DNA from: Desulfovibrio sp.
Lineage (GTDB): Bacteria > Desulfobacterota > Desulfovibrionia > Desulfovibrionales > Desulfovibrionaceae
Length of the DNA stretch: 6,253 nucleotides
Direction of reading: 5' to 3'
NCBI GenBank assembly: GCA_003512875.1
Contig: DONZ01000166.1
Location: 1-6,253, forward strand
Part shown: piece after piece, positions 1-5,097 of the stretch
Numbering within the stretch: position 1 is the stretch's first letter
Layout of the letters: the number at the start of each line of letters is the position of its first letter
The notes under the pieces: model-generated
What the model was told of the DNA's origin: nothing
The model's database searches: none
The model's input: only the letters and a program-made list of their open reading frames with translations
Program-made: the position numbers and the translations under genes

Positions 1-842
1 CAAGCGCAAAAATCATCAGCAATACTTACAACGGAAAAATCCCCTGCGATGAAGCTAAAATCCGCTCCCTCGCAGGAATAGGGGAATATACGCTATCTGC
101 TATCATGGGCATAGCCTTTGAAAAAGATTATGCTGTTGTCGACGCAAATGTCGAACGTGTATTTGCAAGGCTTTTCAACTGCACTGACAAAAATCTAAAA
201 AAAGCGGTCAAGCCCTTGGCGCAGGAACTGCTCCCGCACGGCAAAGCAAGAACCTATAATCAAGCATTGATGGAACTGGGCGCCCTTGTCTGCAAAAAAA
301 TCCCTCAATGCGCAAATTGTCCTCTTGTTCCCTATTGTGAAAGCAGAAAACTCAATCTTGAGCGGGAACGCCCGGTACCAAAAAAGAAAAAAGAAATAAT
401 TCCCGTTCTCGCCAGTTTTTGTATCATAACCAACAGCAACAATGAGGAATTATTACGGCAAAGGACCAATCAGAAACTTTGGAATACCCTATGGGAATAT
501 TTCGGCATTGATACCGTCATTTTTGACAATGCGTCATCAGCGGAAGAAAAGCAGAACGTGGCAAGGCAGAGCATTCTTATTGAAATATCCGAAACGTTTA
601 AAATACCTAAAGCAATACTTGAAGAAAACATTTCGGATAACGCATTTTGCGTCACTTCCAATTATACCAATCACAAACTTACGGCATACTTTTTTTCTTG
701 GCATGTGACAGAAGAATTTGAACAAATCATCAATAAAAACATATCCGGCACAGGACCATATGTTTGGACAAAAAACACTGAACAATCCGCCATGCCGTCG
801 CACCACAGAAAAGCCCATCAAAACCATAAAGAAAAAGGGTAA
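1..842 (+). CDS. mutY: A/G-specific adenine DNA glycosylase MutY (5'-truncated by window edge)
   Basis: MutY removes adenine mispaired with 8-oxoguanine or guanine in base-excision repair. The reading frame (first full codon at 3) is open from the window edge, so the start and the catalytic Glu region lie upstream; 279 residues are visible. The ATG at 102-104 region is internal, because conserved sequence continues before it. Seen in order: helix-hairpin-helix LAGIGEYTLSAI (69-104); the catalytic-Asp motif VVDANVERV with Asp at 141-143; four Fe-S cysteines at 291-293, 309-311, 318-320 and 336-338; and a C-terminal NUDIX-like 8-oxoG-recognition domain beginning near PVLASFCII, with LLRQRTNQKLWNTLWEYFG. 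Two oddities: the first cysteine gap is five residues where MutY/EndoIII usually have six, and the usual FSH motif appears as YTN (663-671). Both are divergences within an otherwise intact frame. The NUDIX-like domain and Asp motif favour MutY over endonuclease III. The gene converges on rpiB. Confidence 0.93.
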   Translation, partial: SAKIISNTYNGKIPCDEAKIRSLAGIGEYTLSAIMGIAFEKDYAVVDANVERVFARLFNCTDKNLKKAVKPLAQELLPHGKARTYNQALMELGALVCKKIPQCANCPLVPYCESRKLNLERERPVPKKKKEIIPVLASFCIITNSNNEELLRQRTNQKLWNTLWEYFGIDTVIFDNASSAEEKQNVARQSILIEISETFKIPKAILEENISDNAFCVTSNYTNHKLTAYFFSWHVTEEFEQIINKNISGTGPYVWTKNTEQSAMPSHHRKAHQNHKEKG

Positions 843-863
843 ATTCTTACCCTTATCTTTTTT
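835..863. terminator. Bidirectional Rho-independent terminator between mutY and rpiB
   Basis: An 8-bp perfect stem, AAGGGTAA (835-842) with TTACCCTT (847-854), closes a 4-nt loop ATTC. On the plus strand it is followed by ATC and six T's (858-863). On the minus strand it is followed by a five-T run (836-832, two of which belong to the stem). The stem contains the mutY stop codon (840-842), and the T-tract overlaps the rpiB stop codon (862-864), so both converging genes appear to share it. The stem has only three G-C pairs, so it may be leaky. Confidence 0.7.
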
Positions 864-1299
864 ATTTCATATTGAATAATTCTATCCTGCGCAAATGCCT
901 GCCCTCAAGAAATTCCGTTTCAAGGAAAATATCCGCCAAATTCACAGCAAGCCCCGCACCGGTTACCCGTTCACCAAGACACAAAATATTCGCATTATTA
1001 TGCTCACGGCAGGCACGGGCATGAAACTCGCAGGCCGCAAGCGCCGCGCGTATTCCTTTCACTTTATTGGCAGCCATGCTCATACCGATACCGGTTCCGC
1101 AAATAAGAATGCCGAAAGCCCCCTCGTTTTCAAGCAGCTTATCCGTTACTTTGAACGCACTGTCGGGATAATCGCAGCTTACCGCTTGCTCAGGTCCCAA
1201 GTCGAAGACATCATGCCCCTTTTCCTGTAAATGCCGCACAAGAATCTGCTTTAAACAAAAACCTGCATGGTCTGAAGCAATAAAAACCTTTTTAGCCAT
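862..1299 (-). CDS. rpiB: Ribose-5-phosphate isomerase B
   Basis: This cytosolic enzyme interconverts ribose 5-phosphate and ribulose 5-phosphate in the non-oxidative pentose phosphate pathway. The protein is 145 aa, close to E. coli RpiB (149). Family landmarks are all present: ASDHAG with Asp10-His11, CDYPDSA (42-48), the active-site loop ICGTGIG with the catalytic Cys67, HNNAN with His100 and Asn101, and the phosphate-binding GRHLRRI (Arg134, His135, Arg138). The positions lie one residue from the E. coli numbering. I chose the ATG at 1297-1299. An in-frame GTG at 1303-1305 would add two residues (Met-Asp), but it sits inside the Shine-Dalgarno AGAGGT. The gene is last in the minus-strand operon, 8 nt after the LolB-like gene. 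LacA/LacB (galactose-6-phosphate isomerase) share the fold, but the active-site residues and lack of lac neighbours favour RpiB. Confidence 0.95.
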   Translation of the reverse strand: MAKKVFIASDHAGFCLKQILVRHLQEKGHDVFDLGPEQAVSCDYPDSAFKVTDKLLENEGAFGILICGTGIGMSMAANKVKGIRAALAACEFHARACREHNNANILCLGERVTGAGLAVNLADIFLETEFLEGRHLRRIELFNMK

Positions 1300-1303
1300 A
1301 TCC

Positions 1304-1309
1304 ACCTCT
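1304..1309 (-). promoter_or_regulatory. Ribosome binding site of rpiB
   Basis: The minus strand reads AGAGGT, with AGAGG five nt before the ATG at 1299. It overlaps the TAG stop of the upstream gene (1310-1308). This site settles the rpiB start in favour of ATG 1299 over the GTG at 1305. Confidence 0.8.
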
Positions 1310-2081
1310 AATTATTTAAAATTTCCGTACCGTCAGGCAAAGGAAACCGAAAATCTTCCTCCGTATATTCCTTAGGATAACTCCGTTCTTTCACAAGCAA
1401 AATCGCTCTGTAATCATCAAGAAGCGATGAAATCACAACCCGGGAAGGGAGTTTGGCGGTATCGTCATACACTATGTCAAAAGCCCATTCGTTGTTAATT
1501 TCGCAGTGCACAGGCAAACCGTCCTTATTCAGCTGCACCAAGCCATCCATTTTCAAGCTGCTGAAATAATAGGTATATTTCTTATAATCAGTTTTTGCTT
1601 TCTTGGATTTCACACTATCCAAATGAATATCCTGCAAAACCTGATTAAATCCACCGCGGAGCAAAAGCGACATTTCATAAAAAGAAAAAGGAACAGGCAT
1701 GCCAAGACTGACAAGCGGGTTCATTTCATCAAAATTATCCATGAGAATAGCTTGCTTGTCCTGAACAAAATACATTAAAATCCGTTCTTTGCTTTCAAGA
1801 ATTTTTGCAATGCTCGCACCGACTCCGGCCATGACATCCAAACGCAAAGGCACAGCACCGTTGCTCCAAAAAATATAATTGACCCGGTTGGTATTTTTAC
1901 TGTCCCCGAAGCGAAAACTTCCCTGCAAGGCATACGGCTTTTCTTCTATGCTCCGCTGAATGAACTTTTTCCACCTGCCTTCCTGTTCCTCCATGTTCGG
2001 CAAACTCACGGAACTTGCGGCACATGCGCTCATCTGCACGCAAATCCAAATAAGAAATAAAAATTTTAACCAAAATTTCAT
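1308..2081 (-). CDS. LolB-like outer-membrane lipoprotein (probable)
   Basis: This is a 257-residue secreted lipoprotein. A short hydrophobic signal peptide (residues 2-19, starting with Lys2) ends in the lipobox M-S-A-C, giving lipidated Cys20. Ala follows the Cys, so by the enterobacterial +2 rule it would go to the outer membrane. The mature part has no further membrane segment and alternates short polar and hydrophobic stretches as in a beta-rich fold. The segment 52-96 (LQGSFRFG, then VNYIFWSNGAVPLRLDVMAGVGASIAKIL) and PFSFYEMSLLLRGGF (131-145) resemble LolB, the receptor that inserts lipoproteins into the outer membrane. That match is by pattern only: it is longer than typical LolB, and a related LolB/LppX-type fold of different function is possible. 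The ATG at 2079-2081 is preceded by AAGGAA with 6-7 nt spacing. The gene starts 10 nt after the TPR lipoprotein gene and ends 8 nt before rpiB, so it is in the same operon. Confidence 0.65.
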   Translation of the reverse strand: MKFWLKFLFLIWICVQMSACAASSVSLPNMEEQEGRWKKFIQRSIEEKPYALQGSFRFGDSKNTNRVNYIFWSNGAVPLRLDVMAGVGASIAKILESKERILMYFVQDKQAILMDNFDEMNPLVSLGMPVPFSFYEMSLLLRGGFNQVLQDIHLDSVKSKKAKTDYKKYTYYFSSLKMDGLVQLNKDGLPVHCEINNEWAFDIVYDDTAKLPSRVVISSLLDDYRAILLVKERSYPKEYTEEDFRFPLPDGTEILNN

Positions 2082-2087
2082 TAAAAA

Positions 2088-2093
2088 TTCCTT
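2088..2093 (-). promoter_or_regulatory. Ribosome binding site of the LolB-like gene
   Basis: AAGGAA on the minus strand, about 6 nt before the ATG at 2081. Its first two A's are the last two bases of the TAA stop (2094-2092) of the preceding TPR gene, an arrangement that favours translational coupling. Confidence 0.75.
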
Positions 2094-3816
2094 AATGCAA
2101 TTTATTAAGTTTTAATTCAACATCGCTGTTTTTTTCGATTTTTAAAGATTTTTCATAAGCGGAACGGGCTGTGTCAAAATTTCCGAGCTTTTGCGCAATA
2201 TCGCCGTAATGTTCCCACATGGTCGCATCTTCTTTTGCGCTATTTTTGGAATATGAAATAGCTTTTTCAATAAATTCGAGCGCTTTTGCGTAATCGCCTT
2301 TTTTATAATAAAGCCAAGCCAAAGAATCGTTAATATACCCATGGTTAGGATTTAACCTATCAGCTTTTAAAAGATATTCCTCCGCTTGTTTCAAATCTTT
2401 ATTTTGCTCGACAAGAGTATATCCCACAAAATTTAAAGCATCGTAATTGTCAGGCTCGGCAAGTAAAATCTCTTTCATAATCCGCATGGCTTTTTCTTTT
2501 TCGTTCAGATGAAAACACGTATAGGCAAAGCGAAATTTCGCACGGTTATCTTCCGGATATTCCTGTAAAAATTCATAGAGGATTTCATACGCCTGTTCAT
2601 ATTGTTCCTGAAACAAATACACTTGATATTCCAATATCTTATAATTTTTTGCATCGGGAGAAAGAACCTGCAGATTTTTAATATACGGAAGCGCCTCGTC
2701 AAACTCGTTGTTATCCAAATGGATATAGGTAATGATTTCTTGGGCGTTTTTATAATGTTCGTCATCTTCCGTAAGCTGCCCCAAATAAGGCAACGCGCGC
2801 TTTTTATCTTTATCCGCTTCGTAAATCAGCGCACCGTGCAAATATAACAATTCCCGCGGGGCATTTTCCATTGTTCCGAGATTATTGAGAAGTTCCTCAG
2901 CCAAATCAAGCCTGCCTTCCTGAATGAGCATGGAGGAAACAGAAACAATGAAATCAAAATTAAAATGTTCTTTTGCGATATTGAAAGCCCTCTGATGATT
3001 TCCTTCTTTAAACGCTATGGAAATCAAACGCAGCAGGTAATCATAATTGGAATTATCCAGTTCCAGCAAACGGGAATAATATTTTCGTGCCAAAGCATAA
3101 TTTCCCTGCACCTCCGCAATCATGCCTAAATGCTGCAAAGCGGATTTTTCTTCCGGAAATTCACGCAACACACGGCTGAAATATTTCTTGGCGTCATCGT
3201 AGCGCTTCATTTTTTCCAAACAAATTCCGATATACACGTACACAGACGACGTTTTTTCCTTTTCCGGAATTTGCATGAAAGAAAAATACGCGTTTTCATA
3301 TTGGAAAAGTTTATAATAAATGACACCGAGCTCTATATACGCATTATAATCCTGCGGATGATTTCCGATATATGCTTTCAGCAAATCAAGAGCGGGAGAC
3401 AAATCGGAATTGCCCTCCTGCATGGTTTGCAGCAACTCCGCATACATCAGGATGAAAGGCAATTCATCAGGCATGGCTTGCAGGCATTTTTCCAGTAAAA
3501 CCTTGGCTTCCTGCATATACCCCTTATTATAAAACCAAGTGACAGCTTCCGCCAAAAACAAAGGTTCCGGATTTTCTTCAACAACTTTATCAGAATACAG
3601 TTTTATTTTATCATAATCATCGCGTTTTACGGCTTCGTACAAACCCAAATAAGCAAAAGTCCGCATACCGTTTTCAGAAATTTCCATTCCCGGATTTTCT
3701 CCGCTTTGCGAACCGGCTTTTTCAAAAGGAAACAAAAAAGGCGTATTCTGCAAATCTTCGGAATGCACACATGCCTGTAAAACCAATAAGAGAAATAAAA
3801 GTGATATGATACGCAT
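2092..3816 (-). CDS. TPR-repeat lipoprotein
   Basis: From ATG 3816 the protein has 574 residues. It begins with a signal peptide (MRIISLLFLLLVLQAC) whose lipobox L-Q-A-C gives lipidated Cys16; Val follows it. A roughly 35-residue linker leads into TPR-type helical repeats filling the rest, from about residue 54 to 562. Clear units include YAYIELG-type repeats near 158-180, 192-219 (VYVYIGICLEKMKRYDDAKKYF), 226-252, 424-453, 458-490 and 494-520, ending with 534-560. The stretch NFVGYTLVEQNKDLKQAEEYL followed by NDSLAWLYYKKGDYAKALEF is a form common in delta-proteobacterial TPR lipoproteins. TPR arrays bind protein partners; the specific role is unknown. An in-frame ATG at 3838-3840 would add eight residues before the signal peptide and overlap the sigma gene; the ATG at 3814-3816 has its own Shine-Dalgarno AGAGGG and gives a normal lipoprotein signal. 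The gene lies between the sigma factor (8 nt gap) and the LolB-like gene (10 nt gap). Confidence 0.88.
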   Translation of the reverse strand: MRIISLLFLLLVLQACVHSEDLQNTPFLFPFEKAGSQSGENPGMEISENGMRTFAYLGLYEAVKRDDYDKIKLYSDKVVEENPEPLFLAEAVTWFYNKGYMQEAKVLLEKCLQAMPDELPFILMYAELLQTMQEGNSDLSPALDLLKAYIGNHPQDYNAYIELGVIYYKLFQYENAYFSFMQIPEKEKTSSVYVYIGICLEKMKRYDDAKKYFSRVLREFPEEKSALQHLGMIAEVQGNYALARKYYSRLLELDNSNYDYLLRLISIAFKEGNHQRAFNIAKEHFNFDFIVSVSSMLIQEGRLDLAEELLNNLGTMENAPRELLYLHGALIYEADKDKKRALPYLGQLTEDDEHYKNAQEIITYIHLDNNEFDEALPYIKNLQVLSPDAKNYKILEYQVYLFQEQYEQAYEILYEFLQEYPEDNRAKFRFAYTCFHLNEKEKAMRIMKEILLAEPDNYDALNFVGYTLVEQNKDLKQAEEYLLKADRLNPNHGYINDSLAWLYYKKGDYAKALEFIEKAISYSKNSAKEDATMWEHYGDIAQKLGNFDTARSAYEKSLKIEKNSDVELKLNKLH

Positions 3817-3820
3817 TGTT

Positions 3821-3826
3821 CCCTCT
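3821..3826 (-). promoter_or_regulatory. Ribosome binding site of the TPR lipoprotein gene
   Basis: AGAGGG on the minus strand ends 4 nt before the ATG at 3816. Its first two bases are the AG of the sigma-factor stop codon TAG (3827-3825). It supports the 3816 start over the upstream in-frame ATG at 3840. Confidence 0.75.
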
Positions 3827-4994
3827 ACGATTGAATCCATTCTTCCGAAAAATCTTTTATTTTCGTTCCCAAGTGCGTTTTCAGCTTTTGCAATAAACGG
3901 GCTTCCAATTGCCTGATCCGTTCACGGCTCACATGATATTTTTCCCCTATTTCACGCAAGGTCACGGGGTCGTCAGTAAGCAGCCTGTGCTCTAAGATGA
4001 AAAGCTCCTTATCGGACAAATCAGGCAATAAGTCTTTTAAACTGTACCGCACCAAATCGGATAACTCCTCACTGGCGAAACTGTTTTCAACTCCCGCCGT
4101 CAGAGCGGGCAGAAAATCGAGTTTTGTCGAACCGCTGTTGTCATCACTATTCGTCGGCATATCAAGGGATAAATCACTAGTATCAAGACGCTGCTGCATT
4201 TCCACAACTTGTTCCACACTCACGCCAAGAGCTTCCGACAAGGTTTTTTCATCAGGATCGAATCCTTGGGAAATAAGCTTTTGCCGTTCTTTGTTCAAGT
4301 TATAGAAAAGCTTGCGCTGGGCTTGCGTCGTGCCGATTTTAACCATTCTCCAGTTATCCATGATAAACTTGAGAATATAAGCTTTTATCCAAAACGTGGC
4401 ATAATAAGAGAATTTAATGCCCTTATCAGGGTCGAATTTATTGACAGCCCGCATAAGCCCGACATTACCTTCCTGAATTAAATCAAGGACATTTTGCATC
4501 CAGCGCCGCTGAAAATCCATAGCCACGCGCACAACCAAACGCAGGTGCGAAGAAATGATCCGAAACGCGGCTTCACTGTCCCCGCTGTCACGCACACGCC
4601 TAGCGAGCGCAACCTCTTCATCGGGTTCAAGCAAAGGAAACTTGCTCACCTCACGCAGATACAGCTGCAAATTGTCTTGAACGGCAGGCAAATGGCGGGG
4701 AGCGACCATTACGGCATTGTCTTCATGATTTTCTTCCAGCGCAATGGAATTATTGGCATAATTCATCACATCGAGATAATCTTTTTCGTCAATGAAATCC
4801 GTCTGCCCTAATATGTCCTCAGAAGAATCGAAATCATCATCTTGTTCTGTATCTTCATCAGAAAAATCATCAGGCAGCAATTCCGCTTCAAGAACAACGT
4901 TTTTCTCGTCGGTTTTCTTTTCGCCTGCAATTTTTTTTTCTGTATTTTTTTCTTCCATAGTCAATAAATTCTTGTTATATAACTTTCGTACCAT
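3825..4994 (-). CDS. rpoH: RNA polymerase sigma-32 (RpoH-like) heat-shock sigma factor
   Basis: This sigma70-family factor directs RNA polymerase to promoters, in this subfamily typically heat-shock ones. From ATG 4994 it has 389 residues, against about 285 in E. coli RpoH; the extra is an N-terminal tail. Seen in order: a lysine/glutamate-rich start; an acidic stretch (about 36-75, many Asp/Glu); region 1.2 (DNLQLYLREVSKFPLL, 107-122); region 2 (146-219), with the core-binding DLIQEGNVGLMRAVNKFDP and the -10-reading SYYATFWIKAYILKFIMDNWR; the RpoH box QRKLFYNLN (226-234), close to the diagnostic E. coli QRKLFFNLR; region 3 around 236-271; and a region 4 helix-turn-helix (345-371, TLREIGEKYHVSRERIRQLEARLL). 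The start is uncertain: neither ATG 4994 nor ATG 4958 (MEEKNTEKK) has a convincing Shine-Dalgarno. The shorter start would give 377 residues and keep the whole conserved core. First gene of the operon, divergent from metH. Confidence 0.88.
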   Translation of the reverse strand: MVRKLYNKNLLTMEEKNTEKKIAGEKKTDEKNVVLEAELLPDDFSDEDTEQDDDFDSSEDILGQTDFIDEKDYLDVMNYANNSIALEENHEDNAVMVAPRHLPAVQDNLQLYLREVSKFPLLEPDEEVALARRVRDSGDSEAAFRIISSHLRLVVRVAMDFQRRWMQNVLDLIQEGNVGLMRAVNKFDPDKGIKFSYYATFWIKAYILKFIMDNWRMVKIGTTQAQRKLFYNLNKERQKLISQGFDPDEKTLSEALGVSVEQVVEMQQRLDTSDLSLDMPTNSDDNSGSTKLDFLPALTAGVENSFASEELSDLVRYSLKDLLPDLSDKELFILEHRLLTDDPVTLREIGEKYHVSRERIRQLEARLLQKLKTHLGTKIKDFSEEWIQS

Positions 4995-5023
4995 TTGTTT
5001 TTATAATTAATGGAACTTATTTT
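4995..5023 (+). promoter_or_regulatory. Weak candidate promoter of metH
   Basis: TTGTTT (4995-5000) and TATTTT (5018-5023) are 17 nt apart on the plus strand and would start transcription near 5030, about 68 nt before the metH ATG. Both boxes are imperfect and the region is A+T-rich, so chance matches are likely. The -10 would occupy the same bases as the divergent rpoH -10. A perfect TATAAT at 5002-5007 has no partner -35 at 16-19 nt. Confidence 0.22.
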
Positions 5024-5047
5024 AGTCTGTATTTTTTATATTAGCAA
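5019..5047 (-). promoter_or_regulatory. Sigma70-type promoter of the rpoH operon
   Basis: On the minus strand, TTGCTA (5047-5042, four of six matches to the -35 consensus) and TAAAAT (5024-5019, five of six to the -10) are separated by exactly 17 nt. Transcription would begin near 5012, leaving a leader of about 18 nt to the ATG at 4994 or about 54 nt to the ATG at 4958. No sigma32-type site (CTTGAA with CCCCAT) is seen here, so heat autoregulation is not evident. Confidence 0.55.
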
Positions 5048-5086
5048 GTTTTAAAAAAGCAAAACAAATAAACGGATTATGCTATC

Positions 5087-5091
5087 AGGAG
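5087..5091 (+). promoter_or_regulatory. Ribosome binding site of metH
   Basis: AGGAG lies 6 nt before the ATG at 5098-5100. It is the strongest Shine-Dalgarno in the window and fixes the metH start. Confidence 0.85.
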
Positions 5092-5097
5092 CTATAT

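Noticed and set aside
294..300. Frameshift in mutY at the seven-A run
   Set aside because: The frame stays open with recognisable MutY sequence before and after it; only a whole-codon shortening of the cysteine gap is possible.
895..1230. Plus-strand open frame opposite rpiB
   Set aside because: It is wholly antisense to a well-conserved RpiB with all active-site residues; no recognisable motif or Shine-Dalgarno.
1300..1305. GTG at 1303-1305 as rpiB start
   Set aside because: It lies within the Shine-Dalgarno of the ATG at 1299 and adds only Met-Asp before the conserved start of the family.
3130..3498. Plus-strand open frame of 122 codons opposite the TPR gene
   Set aside because: Composition (Phe, Ile, His, Arg-rich) is what the complement of a TPR coding frame gives; no family features.
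3817..3840. Upstream ATG at 3840 as start of the TPR lipoprotein
   Set aside because: It would put eight polar residues before the signal peptide and overlap the sigma gene; ATG 3816 has its own Shine-Dalgarno and a standard lipoprotein signal.
5002..5007. Perfect TATAAT as metH -10
   Set aside because: No reasonable -35 at 16-19 nt upstream and no extended TGn; probably a product of A+T-rich sequence.
4995..5097. Cobalamin or SAM riboswitch, or sigma32 promoter
   Set aside because: No B12-box-like or SAM-aptamer elements and too little length; no CTTGAA/CCCCAT pair at suitable spacing.
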